Part shown: piece after piece, positions 1 to 7,147 of the stretch
How positions within the stretch are numbered: position 1 is the stretch's first letter
How the letters are laid out: each line of letters opens with the position of its first letter
DNA from: Gemmatimonadota bacterium
Lineage (GTDB): Bacteria; Gemmatimonadota; Gemmatimonadetes; Gemmatimonadales; Gemmatimonadaceae
NCBI GenBank assembly: GCA_029884515.1
Contig: JAOUHR010000081.1
Span: 1-7,436, forward strand
Direction: 5' to 3'
Length of the DNA: 7,436 nt
Program-made: the position numbers and the translations under genes
The notes under the pieces: model-generated
The model's database searches: none
What the model was told of the DNA's origin: nothing
What the model saw: only the letters and a program-made list of their open reading frames with translations

Positions 1-449
1 ACGAAGGGCGTGATGGCGAGCGTGCCACCCTCGATCGGGAAGCGATGGCCGATGGAGGCGCCGAAGGGGATGCGGAGGATGGTGACATTGTCGCCGAACG
101 AGGCGCCGATGCCGCCGGCCAGCACGATGTCGAACGGCATGTCGCTCGTCGCCTGCGTGAGCTGGTAGCCGAGGCCGCCACCGATGATGATCCGCGTCTC
201 CGCGGCCGCCCCGTCCGGATCGGCGAAGCCGGCGTCGAGCGTGAACTGGAGCTTCGGATTCCCCAGCCCCTCGCGCCACTGCAGCAGGAGCGCGGTGCCG
301 GTGCCGTTGCCGCCGTCGGCGAGCATGAAGTTGTACTCGCGCTCTGCGACGCGGGACGGCTGCATGGCCGGATAGTTGTAGGCCTGCGCGGCCAGCGGGG
401 CGGCGGAGGCGAGGGCGAGGGCGGTGAGCCCGAGGAAGCGACGCATCAT
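1..449 (-). CDS. Secreted, probable outer-membrane beta-barrel protein, 3' end cut by window edge
   Basis: Reading leftward from ATG 447-449 gives 149 complete codons with no stop before the edge, so the C-terminus is missing. The N-terminus is a clear Sec signal peptide: MMRRF, then a hydrophobic Ala/Leu stretch, then LAAQA with probable cleavage after residue 23 (AQA|YNY). The mature part alternates short hydrophobic or aromatic runs with Gly-rich turns (for example TRIIIGGGLGYQL, DIVLAGGIGASFGD, ILRIPFGASIGHRF), the pattern expected of amphipathic beta strands in a small outer-membrane barrel. I do not recognise a named family. A second in-frame ATG (444-446) is an equally good start; neither has a Shine-Dalgarno motif. 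It follows the atp operon after 132 bases and probably has its own promoter, though I could not identify one. The reading frame and signal peptide are seen directly; the barrel assignment is inference. Confidence 0.8.
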   Translation of the reverse strand, partial: MMRRFLGLTALALASAAPLAAQAYNYPAMQPSRVAEREYNFMLADGGNGTGTALLLQWREGLGNPKLQFTLDAGFADPDGAAAETRIIIGGGLGYQLTQATSDMPFDIVLAGGIGASFGDNVTILRIPFGASIGHRFPIEGGTLAITPF

Positions 450-487
450 CGTGGGTCTGGTCTGGGGGTGACGGTGTGAAACGCGGA

Positions 488-514
488 GGGCGCCGCGCGG
501 ATGGCGAGGCGCCC
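488..514 (-). terminator. Weak hairpin downstream of the atp operon
   Basis: GGGCGCC (488-494) and GGCGCCC (508-514) form a perfect 7-bp stem with a 13-base loop, 68 bases past the epsilon stop codon. Read on the minus strand, the tail is TCCGCGTTT, which is only weakly U-rich. It could end or attenuate the atp transcript. However, GGCGCC is itself self-complementary and common in GC-rich DNA, so this is a tentative call. No better terminator is visible in the 450-581 gap. Confidence 0.3.
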
Positions 515-581
515 ATATGAGGACGACTACACGGCTGTTCGGGTTTCGTTCCGCATTCCCAAGGAGCGTGCGGCGCGGTCG

Positions 582-844
582 CTACAGGCGCGCCGCGTGC
601 TCCGTCACGACCCGCACCACGTCGTCCACCACCTGCAGGAAGCCACCCTGGACCTTGAAGCTCGCCTCGCCATTCCCGATGCGGAGCACGCCCGCACCGA
701 GCGTGGTCACCATCGGGGCGTGCGAGGGGAGGATCCCCACCTCGCCGTCGAAGGCCGGTGCGACGATCGACTCGGCGCTCCCCTCGAAGAGGGTCGCCTC
801 CGGCGAGATCACCGAGACCTTGAGCGCACCGCCGGCGGTGGCCA

Positions 845-845
<1 letters not shown>
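582..845 (-). CDS. atpC: F-type ATP synthase epsilon subunit (short form, N-terminal domain only)
   Basis: Central-stalk subunit of F1 that binds gamma and contacts the FO c-ring. The 87 residues form the N-terminal beta-sandwich domain: LKVSVISPEATLFEG near the start, the family hallmark FDGEVGILPSHAPMVTTLGAG (about 32-52) and the QGGFLQV strand (66-72). The protein ends at VVTEHAARL, just where the domain ends. The C-terminal two-helix hairpin present in about 135-residue homologues, which inhibits ATP hydrolysis in E. coli and Bacillus, is missing. The stop is a clean TAG (582-584) with no helical coding sequence beyond it, so this looks like a genuine short form rather than a frameshift. 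ATG 843-845 is the preferred start: it shares one base with the beta stop (TGATG), a classic translational-coupling junction. A GTG one codon upstream (846-848) is an alternative. Last gene of the F1 operon. Confidence 0.95.
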
Positions 846-2275
<1,430 letters not shown>

Positions 2276-3139
2276 TCAGCCCTGGAGCGCGGAGGCACCG
2301 CCGACGATCTCGGCGATCTCCTGCGTGATCTGCGCCTGGCGGGCGCGGTTGTAGGTGCGGCGGAGGAGGTTGAGCATGTCACCGGCGTTGTCGGTGGCGT
2401 TCTTCATCGCGGTGCGGCGCGCGGCCTGCTCGGCCGCGACGGTCTCGACGAGCGCGCGGTACACGGCGTTGCGCACGTACGAGGGGAGCAACTCGGTGAG
2501 GATCGCCTCGGCCGAGGGGTAGAGCAGGTAGTCCTTCTGCGCGCCCTTGGCGGCCGGCGGCTCCACGGGGAGGACGCGGTCGGCGGTCGGGGGCGTGGAG
2601 AGCACCGAGTTGAAGCGCGAGCCCACGACGTACACGCTGTCGAGGTCGGCGGAGATGAAGCGCGCCATGAGCGACTCGACGAGCGAGGCCGCGTCCTCGG
2701 CAGTGGGCCTGTCGGAGATGTCGGTGCGGGAGACGGCGACCTCGCGACCCACGTAGCGGAAGTAGCCGACGCCCTTCTTGCCGACGACGTGCAGTTCGAC
2801 ATGCGTGCCGGCGCCCTCGAGCTTCGCGATGAGCGCGCGGGCTTCCTTGATGAGGTTCGCGTTGAAGGCGCCGGCGAGGCCGCGGTTCGACGTGAGCAGG
2901 ATGACCGCGGCGCGGGCCTCTTTGGCCGGCTGCCGGAGGAGCGGGAAGCGCTCGGCCAGGGACGGATTGTAGAGGCTCGCGATGACGTCGGCGAGCGCCC
3001 GCGCATAGGGGCGCGCGGCGACCACGCGATCCTGGGCCCGCTTCATCTTGGAGGTCGCGACCATCTCCATCGTGCGCGTGATCTTGCGCGTGTTCTCGAC
3101 GGACTTGATCCGGCCCTTGAGTTCCCTTCCCTTGGCCAC
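2276..3139 (-). CDS. atpG: F-type ATP synthase gamma subunit
   Basis: Rotor shaft of F1: its two long terminal helices form a coiled coil inside the alpha3beta3 ring and transmit c-ring rotation to the catalytic sites. At 287 residues it has normal family length. Both conserved ends are present: AKGRELKGRIKSVENTRKITRTMEMVATSKMKRAQ (2-36) and the C-terminal ATDNAGDMLNLLRRTYNRARQAQITQEIAEIVGGASAL (248-285). The internal SNRGLAGAFN (84-93) matches the usual TSDRGLCGGFN-type motif. The start is GTG at 3137-3139, chosen because it sits directly before the invariant AKGRELKGRI and only 2 bases after the alpha TAA stop. There is no ATG nearby and no clear Shine-Dalgarno motif. Residues about 182-203 (PPTADRVLPVEPPAAKGA) form a Pro/Ala-rich variable loop. 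Confidence 0.98.
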   Translation of the reverse strand: MAKGRELKGRIKSVENTRKITRTMEMVATSKMKRAQDRVVAARPYARALADVIASLYNPSLAERFPLLRQPAKEARAAVILLTSNRGLAGAFNANLIKEARALIAKLEGAGTHVELHVVGKKGVGYFRYVGREVAVSRTDISDRPTAEDAASLVESLMARFISADLDSVYVVGSRFNSVLSTPPTADRVLPVEPPAAKGAQKDYLLYPSAEAILTELLPSYVRNAVYRALVETVAAEQAARRTAMKNATDNAGDMLNLLRRTYNRARQAQITQEIAEIVGGASALQG

Positions 3140-3141
3140 GC

Positions 3142-4710
3142 TTAGGCCCGGCTCGCCTTGTACTGGTCGATGCCGCGGCGGAGGTCGGCCTCGGTGTCCT
3201 TGGAGACCACCTTCTCCTTCCGGATCTTCTCGCCCACCTGCGGGAACTGCGCCTTCATGTAGGCGTGGAAGCCCTCCTCCCAGGCGCGCACCTTCGAGAC
3301 CGCGACATCGTCGAGGAGGCCGTTGGAGACGGCGAAGATGATCATCACCTGCTGCTCCACCGGCATCGGCGTGTACTGGCCCTGCTTGAGCACCTCCACC
3401 GTGCGCGCGCCGCGCTCGAGCTGCCGCTTGGTGGCGGCGTCCAGGTCGGAGGCGAAGGCGGAGAAGGCCTCGAGTTCGCGGTACTGGGCGAGGTCGAGGC
3501 GGAGGCGGCCGGCGACCCCCTTCATGGCCTTCACCTGCGCCGCGCCACCCACGCGCGAGACCGAGATGCCGACGTTGATCGCCGGGCGGACGCCGGCGAA
3601 GAAGAGGTCCGCCTCGAGGAAGATCTGGCCGTCGGTGATCGAGATGACGTTCGTCGGGATGTAGGCCGACACGTCGCCGGCCTGGGTCTCGATGATCGGG
3701 AGCGCGGTGAGCGAACCACCGGGCGCGAAGATCGTCTTGTTGTCCACCACCTTCGGGTCGCTCGAGAGCTTCGCGGCGCGCTCGAGGAGGCGGCTGTGGA
3801 GGTAGAACACGTCGCCCGGGAACGCCTCGCGGCCCGGCGGGCGACGGAGCACCAGCGAGAGCTGGCGGTAGGCGGCGGCCTGCTTGGAGAGGTCGTCGTA
3901 GACGACGAGGGTCGGCTTCCCCTCGTGGTACATGAAGTATTCGGCCATCGCGACGCCCGAGTACGGGGCGATGTACTGCATCGGGGCCGGGTCGGAGGCC
4001 GAGGCGTTGACGACGATCGTGTACTCCATCGCGCCGGCCTGCTTGAGCTTCTCCACCACGCTCGCGACGGTCGAGGCCTTCTGGCCGATCGCGACGTACA
4101 CGCAGATCACGCCCTCGCCCTTCTGGTTGATGATCGTGTCCACCGCGATCGCGGTCTTGCCGGTGCTGCGATCACCGATGATGAGCTCGCGCTGGCCGCG
4201 GCCGATCGGGATCATCGCGTCGATCGCCTTGATGCCGGTCTGCATCGGCTCGTTGACGGGCTGGCGGACGATGATGCCGGGGGCCTCCGACTCCACCTTG
4301 CGCGACATCGAGGTCGCGATCGGTCCCTGGCCGTCGATGGGGCGGCCGAGCGCGTCGACCACCCGGCCGATCATGGCGGGGCCGACCGGCACCTCGAGCA
4401 CGCGGGCGGTGCGGCGGACCTCGTCCCCCTCCTTGAGGCGGAGGAAGTCGCCGAGGATGACGGCGCCGATGTTGTCCTCTTCGAGGTTGAGCGCGAGGGC
4501 GGTGATGGTCTCGCCGGTCTCGGAGGAGTGGATCTCGAGCATCTCGCCGGCCATGGCCTTCATGAGGCCGTAGATGCGCGCGATGCCGTCCTTCACCTCG
4601 AGGACGGAGCCGACTTCCTCGACGTCGAGGGTCTTGAGGTCGGCCGCCTCGATCTCGCGGAGGAGGATGTCCTTGATCTCACCGGGACGGAGCGACGTCT
4701 GCGAAGCCAT
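3142..4710 (-). CDS. atpA: F-type ATP synthase alpha subunit
   Basis: Non-catalytic nucleotide-binding subunit of the F1 alpha3beta3 ring, 522 residues and full length. The N-terminal region ([18 protein letters not shown]) is the helix that normally docks the delta subunit. The P-loop GDRSTGKT is at 179-186, and [14 protein letters not shown] and [44 protein letters not shown] are intact. R386 in GISVSRVGG is the arginine finger reaching into the beta active site. The C-terminal helical domain ([16 protein letters not shown] and onward) is complete. The start is ATG 4708-4710, preceded by a pyrimidine-rich leader (CTCTCTCCCTCTGAACT) with no Shine-Dalgarno motif. It is the first gene of the operon: upstream is an unrelated regulator rather than atpH or FO genes. 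The alpha sequence still carries the delta-docking end, so delta is presumably encoded elsewhere in the genome. Confidence 0.99.
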   Translation of the reverse strand: MASQTSLRPGEIKDILLREIEAADLKTLDVEEVGSVLEVKDGIARIYGLMKAMAGEMLEIHSSETGETITALALNLEEDNIGAVILGDFLRLKEGDEVRRTARVLEVPVGPAMIGRVVDALGRPIDGQGPIATSMSRKVESEAPGIIVRQPVNEPMQTGIKAIDAMIPIGRGQRELIIGDRSTGKTAIAVDTIINQKGEGVICVYVAIGQKASTVASVVEKLKQAGAMEYTIVVNASASDPAPMQYIAPYSGVAMAEYFMYHEGKPTLVVYDDLSKQAAAYRQLSLVLRRPPGREAFPGDVFYLHSRLLERAAKLSSDPKVVDNKTIFAPGGSLTALPIIETQAGDVSAYIPTNVISITDGQIFLEADLFFAGVRPAINVGISVSRVGGAAQVKAMKGVAGRLRLDLAQYRELEAFSAFASDLDAATKRQLERGARTVEVLKQGQYTPMPVEQQVMIIFAVSNGLLDDVAVSKVRAWEEGFHAYMKAQFPQVGEKIRKEKVVSKDTEADLRRGIDQYKASRA

Positions 4711-4786
4711 AGTTCAGAGGGAGAGAGCGTGGGTGGAGCGGGGAGCGGCGGCGCCCGGTCGGACGGTGGCTGGTCTCGGTGCGGGC

Positions 4787-4802
4787 GCTGTTCTGGTACA
4801 GC
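4787..4802 (-). other. Small hairpin at the predicted 5' end of the atp mRNA
   Basis: GCTGT/ACAGC form a 5-bp stem (4798-4802 with 4787-4791) around a 6-base loop. It would be the first structure in the atp transcript if the proposed promoter is correct, and it abuts the palindromic operator. It could stabilise the 5' end or be a second half-site for a regulator. It is short enough to be chance. Confidence 0.2.
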
Positions 4803-4821
4803 TTGTGAAAAATATCACAAG
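4802..4821. promoter_or_regulatory. Palindromic operator upstream of the F1 operon (Rex- or CRP/FNR-like)
   Basis: A perfect inverted repeat, CTTGTGA (4802-4808), six A/T bases (4809-4814), TCACAAG (4815-4821), sits in otherwise GC-rich DNA. The core TTGTGA-N6-TCACAA has the exact spacing of both the Rex operator (consensus TTGTGAA-N4-TTCACAA, one inner position differing here) and the CRP-family site (TGTGA-N6-TCACA). It lies 92 bases before the atpA start and overlaps the proposed -10 element, a position that favours repression. Rex represses respiratory and fermentative genes when NAD+ is high and releases DNA when NADH rises; F1 genes would be a sensible target. The palindrome is seen directly; the identity of the protein is inference. 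No T-tract follows it, so it is not a terminator for the upstream gene. Confidence 0.75.
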
Positions 4822-4837
4822 TCGGCGGTGCCTGCAA
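4809..4837 (-). promoter_or_regulatory. Putative promoter of the atpAGDC operon
   Basis: On the minus strand a -35-like TTGCAG (4832-4837) is separated by 17 bases from a -10-like TATTTT (4809-4814). The -10 is preceded by TGA, giving an extended -10 (TG-N-TATTTT). This is the only A/T-rich hexamer in the intergenic region. Transcription would start near 4802, giving a leader of about 92 bases. The -35 matches the sigma-70 consensus poorly (3 of 6) and the -10 matches 4 of 6, so this is a moderate call supported mainly by spacing and by the operator lying on it. Confidence 0.5.
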
Positions 4838-4901
4838 CACCCCGCGTCTGGGCGCGGAACCGGGATGGCCGCCCACTTGCGCGATCCTGGCGTGGGTCGG
4901 C

Positions 4902-5729
4902 TCAGGTCTTCGCGGCCCCACTCCGGGAACGCCCCCGCCCCTGCCGGAGGAACCGGTCGAGCAGGTCGGCGGGCCGCAGGCGCGCGAGGGAGGTGGACTT
5001 CACGCCGATCAGGCGCTGGCAGCTCCCGCTCAAGTGGGTGGCGGAGGCGAAACCCAGGATGCGGGCCACGTCCGGCAGGTCGAGGCCGGGATTCTTCGCG
5101 AGTTCGGAGGCGGCGAGGAGTCGCGCCAGGTCGATCACCCGCTTGAGGTTCGGCCCACCGCCGGCCGAGAAGCGCCGGCTCAGGTGCTCGCGCGTGAGCT
5201 TCACCGACCCGGCGAGTGCGTCGGTGCGCACGGTGCGCCCGCCGTGCGCGATGATCAGCCGCCAGACCGCCTGCTGCAGCGGCCCGTGGAGGCCGAGTGG
5301 CGCCACCGCATCCTGGAGCGCCGCGGCGAATCGCACGGTGAAGGTGAGGGGCAGCACGATCTCGCGGCACATCGCGTCGTCCACCCCCTCGGCCAGCACG
5401 TCGGCGAACTCGAACTCCGAGCAGGCGCGGGCGGCATGCGGCAGGTCGGCGGGCCGGAGCGGCACGAGCGCCAGGAAGGGGATCGACGGGAAGTCACGGG
5501 CGAGCGCGGCGACCGCCCAGTGCGCGTCGCTGGGCTGCGCCAGGTCGACGACCACGGCGTCCACCAGGTCGGTGCGGAGCGCGGCGACGAGGTCGTCGCG
5601 TGTCCGCACGAGCGCCAGGCGGCCGCGACGACGCGGGAACGCCTTCCGCAGCATCGCGCGCGCGCGGTCGCGCGTGCCGAAGGCGACGACGGCGGGCGGC
5701 GGGAGGACGCCGAGGTTGGCTTCGGGCAT
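4902..5729 (-). CDS. AraC-family transcriptional regulator with a degenerate receiver-like N-terminus
   Basis: 275 residues, probably a DNA-binding regulator in the cytoplasm. The C-terminal half (about 150-255) is an AraC-type double helix-turn-helix: first HTH about 169-188 (TDALAGSVKLTREHLSRRFSA), then the linker helix RVIDLARLLAASELA, then the second HTH about 217-245 (LPDVARILGFASATHLSGSCQRLIGV). The N-terminal 115 residues read as alternating strands and helices like a response-regulator receiver: AVVAFG strand, DAVVVDLAQ strand with D62 in the phospho-acceptor position, IPFLALVP strand. The acidic pair after strand 1 is missing, and I see no conserved Thr/Ser-Lys switch, so it is probably a pseudo-receiver. 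The start is ATG 5727-5729, one base after the Nudix stop (TAG-C-ATG); the frame stays open further upstream, but that part lies inside the Nudix gene. Its target is unknown; the adjacent atp promoter and its own operon are candidates. The HTH is well supported, the receiver comparison is inference. Confidence 0.88.
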   Translation of the reverse strand: MPEANLGVLPPPAVVAFGTRDRARAMLRKAFPRRRGRLALVRTRDDLVAALRTDLVDAVVVDLAQPSDAHWAVAALARDFPSIPFLALVPLRPADLPHAARACSEFEFADVLAEGVDDAMCREIVLPLTFTVRFAAALQDAVAPLGLHGPLQQAVWRLIIAHGGRTVRTDALAGSVKLTREHLSRRFSAGGGPNLKRVIDLARLLAASELAKNPGLDLPDVARILGFASATHLSGSCQRLIGVKSTSLARLRPADLLDRFLRQGRGRSRSGAAKT

Positions 5730-5730
5730 G

Positions 5731-6237
5731 CTAGTGACCGGTCGCCGCGGTGCGGGCGGGGCGCGACACGGCGGGCGGCACGCGCGCCGGTGCGGCGTCC
5801 CGCTCACCCGGGAGCAGCGCGTGCGCCCGCCGCAGCACGGCGCGCGCGTTCTCATAGGACACCATCGCTTCCGCCTGCTCGAACGAGGCCCATCGGCAGG
5901 CCGTGATGCCCTCGGCGCGGAGCGGCGCGGTGCGACGGTCGTCCGTCTCGATGAGGAAGAAGTGACAGACCTTGTGGATGCGCCGGCCGCGGAAGCGGAA
6001 GTCCCAATCGATGGTGTCCACGGGACCCCGGAGTGCGAGCGCCTCGAGCCCCGTCTCCTCGCCGACCTCGCGCAGGGCGGCGGTGGCCGGTGCCTCGCCC
6101 GGCTCCACGTGGCCCTTCGGGAATCCCCAGTTGCGGTAGGAGTCGCGGATCAGCAGGTAGAGCGTGCGCTCGCCGTCGCGGCGGAAGACGATCCCCCCGG
6201 CGGAGACCTCCTCGCGCGGCGCGCGGCGCGCGCTCAC
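5731..6237 (-). CDS. Nudix hydrolase (Ap4A hydrolase/MutT-like)
   Basis: 168 residues, one Nudix domain. The Nudix box matches G-x5-E-x7-R-E-U-x-E-E-x-G-U exactly: G42, E48, R56, E57, V58, E60, E61, G63, L64. The catalytic metal-binding glutamates are E57, E60 and E61. The preceding SAGGIVFRR (12-20) and WGFPKGHVEPGE (37-48) are typical of the diadenosine-tetraphosphate hydrolase-like branch, which cleaves nucleoside diphosphates linked to another group, but substrate cannot be read reliably from sequence. The tail after about 145 is Pro/Ala/Arg-rich and probably disordered. The start is GTG 6235-6237, in frame and overlapping the upstream ATPase stop as GTGA, a typical coupling junction; a GGGGAG nine bases upstream is a weak Shine-Dalgarno candidate. 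The frame is open far upstream, but that is shadow sequence of the ATPase. It is likely co-translated with its neighbours. Confidence 0.93.
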   Translation of the reverse strand: MSARRAPREEVSAGGIVFRRDGERTLYLLIRDSYRNWGFPKGHVEPGEAPATAALREVGEETGLEALALRGPVDTIDWDFRFRGRRIHKVCHFFLIETDDRRTAPLRAEGITACRWASFEQAEAMVSYENARAVLRRAHALLPGERDAAPARVPPAVSRPARTAATGH

Positions 6238-6992
6238 GCGGCCGGGCTCCCCACGTCCTGGAGCTCGGCGCGCCCCTCGATGAACTGCCGCACGAGCGGG
6301 TCGGTGGAGTGCTGGATCGCGTCCACCGTGCCCACCTGCTGCACGCGGCCCTCGTAGAGCATCGCGATGCGCGTGCTCACGGTGTAGGCGCTCCGCATGT
6401 CGTGCGTGATGACGATGCCGGTGACCCCCAGCTGCTTCTGCATGCGCAGCATCAGCCGGTCGATGATCGCGCTGGTGACGGGGTCGAGGCCGGTGGTGGG
6501 CTCGTCGTAGAGGATGTACTTCGGGCGCAGCGCGATGGCGCGCGCGATGCCCACGCGCTTGCGCATGCCGCCCGAGAGTTCCGAGGGGAGCTTGCCGCCG
6601 ACGTCGTCCTCGAGGTCCACGAGGGTGAGCGCCTCGTGCACGCGCTCGTGGATCTCGTCGTCGGTGAGGAGCCCCTGCTTGCGGAGCCCCATGGCGACGT
6701 TCTCGAAGATGCTGAGCGAATCGAAGAGGGCGGCGAACTGGAAGACGTAGCCGATCTTGGCGCGCAGCGCGTAGAGCTCGCGTCGTGAGAGGACGCCGAC
6801 CTCCTGCCCATCCACGTGCACGGAACCCGCGTCGGGTTCGAGCAGGCCGACGATGTGCTTGATCGCGACGCTCTTCCCCGACCCGGAGTAGCCGATGATC
6901 GCCACCGTCTCCCCCTCGTCCACCTCGAGCGAGAAGCCGCGCAGGACCTCGTTGGTGCCGAAGGCCTTGTGGAGGTTGTCGAAGCGGATCAT
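6234..6992 (-). CDS. mlaF: ABC transporter ATPase, MlaF-like (lipid/MCE-type transport)
   Basis: 252-residue ATPase that would power an MlaFEDB-type system moving phospholipids between the inner and outer membranes. All ABC motifs are present: Walker A GYSGSGKS (34-41), Q-loop Q85 in YVFQFAALFDSLSIFENV, signature LSGGMRKR (139-146), Walker B YILYDE with catalytic E164, D-loop GLDP (168-171) and switch H197. The phrases AALFDSL, LSGGMRKRVGIARAIAL and ILYDEPTTGLDPVTS are characteristic of the MlaF/Ttg2A group rather than of import ATPases. The start is ATG 6990-6992, giving the usual MIRFDNLHKAFG. The frame stays open for 24 further codons, but their translation is low-complexity and comes from a pyrimidine-rich repeat, so I exclude it. 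No permease (MlaE) or MCE protein (MlaD) is adjacent in the window; instead it heads a three-gene operon with the Nudix and AraC genes. The family call is strong; the substrate is inference. Confidence 0.9.
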   Translation of the reverse strand: MIRFDNLHKAFGTNEVLRGFSLEVDEGETVAIIGYSGSGKSVAIKHIVGLLEPDAGSVHVDGQEVGVLSRRELYALRAKIGYVFQFAALFDSLSIFENVAMGLRKQGLLTDDEIHERVHEALTLVDLEDDVGGKLPSELSGGMRKRVGIARAIALRPKYILYDEPTTGLDPVTSAIIDRLMLRMQKQLGVTGIVITHDMRSAYTVSTRIAMLYEGRVQQVGTVDAIQHSTDPLVRQFIEGRAELQDVGSPAA

Positions 6993-6994
6993 CG

Positions 6995-7018
6995 AACGGC
7001 AGAGGGGAGGTGGGAGAT
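6995..7018 (-). repeat. Left arm of a 24-base imperfect inverted repeat, pyrimidine-rich heptads
   Basis: Read on the minus strand, this arm contains ATCTCCC-ACCTCCC-CTCTGCC-GTT and ends 2 bases before the mlaF ATG. It matches the plus-strand sequence of 7124-7147 at 21 of 24 positions. The same strand carries two further related heptads upstream (CTCTCCC at 7019-7025 and CCCTCAT at 7026-7032), so the tract looks like a degenerate 7-base tandem repeat. Its CCACCTCC core resembles the anti-Shine-Dalgarno sequence rather than a ribosome-binding site. Confidence 0.7.
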
Positions 7019-7086
7019 GGGAGAGATGAGGGAATATGGACCTCGCCCCTCCGCTTCGCACCATTCGTGCGCACGCACGTCGTCGG

Positions 7087-7117
7087 AAACGAAGAGGGCG
7101 GCCCGCACGGGCCGCCC
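7087..7117 (-). terminator. Rho-independent-like terminator of the sigma factor gene
   Basis: A perfect 9-bp GC-rich stem, GGGCGGCCC (7096-7104) with GGGCCGCCC (7109-7117), around a 4-base loop. On the minus strand it is followed by TCTTCGTTT, a moderately U-rich tail. It lies 29 bases downstream of the sigma-factor stop codon, the right place and orientation to end that transcript. The tail on the plus strand is C-rich, so the minus orientation is favoured. Confidence 0.7.
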
Positions 7118-7123
7118 CCTCAC

Positions 7124-7147
7124 ATCTCCCACCTCACGCCTGCCGTT
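7124..7147 (+). repeat. Right arm of the 24-base imperfect inverted repeat
   Basis: The plus-strand sequence ATCTCCC-ACCTCAC-GCCTGCC-GTT is the inverted partner of 6995-7018 (21 of 24 identical). Its last two bases fall within the sigma-factor stop codon (TTA at 7146-7148, read as TAA). The two arms therefore frame the whole intergenic region, with the terminator hairpin inside the 105-base spacer. Confidence 0.7.

Noticed and set aside
514..516. Small minus-strand ORF starting at the ATG in CATATGGG before the barrel-protein gene
   Set aside because: It is out of frame with the downstream gene, has no ribosome-binding site and encodes a Pro/Arg-rich string without features.
4787..4802. LexA/SOS box suggested by CTGT...ACAG
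   Set aside because: The half-sites are 6 bases apart, whereas the E. coli-type LexA box needs 8; it also lacks flanking conservation and any SOS gene downstream.
4842..4857. CCGCG/CGCGG hairpin after the AraC gene as a terminator
   Set aside because: Only 5 bp, with no U-rich tail on the minus strand; expected by chance in GC-rich DNA. The AraC operon may end by Rho or read through into atp.
3265..6357. 1030-codon open frame on the plus strand antisense to atpA, the AraC gene and the Nudix gene
   Set aside because: It crosses several real genes and an intergenic region containing a promoter, and its composition shifts from one gene to the next. It is a high-GC shadow frame, not a giant protein.
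7032..7060. Sigma-70 promoter for mlaF using CATATT as -10
   Set aside because: The -35 position 17 bases upstream (GTGCGA) matches only 3 of 6 and the -10 matches 4 of 6, with no supporting element. A promoter is likely in this gap but I cannot place it.
6993..7064. N-terminal extension of MlaF by 24 residues
   Set aside because: The extension is low-complexity and encoded by the pyrimidine heptad repeat. MIRFDNLHKAFG is the usual beginning of the family.
5731..7074. Long minus-strand frame fusing the Nudix domain to about 280 upstream residues
   Set aside because: The upstream part is the off-frame reading of mlaF (Arg/His/Ala-rich, no domains). The GTG at 6235-6237 overlapping the mlaF stop is the natural start.
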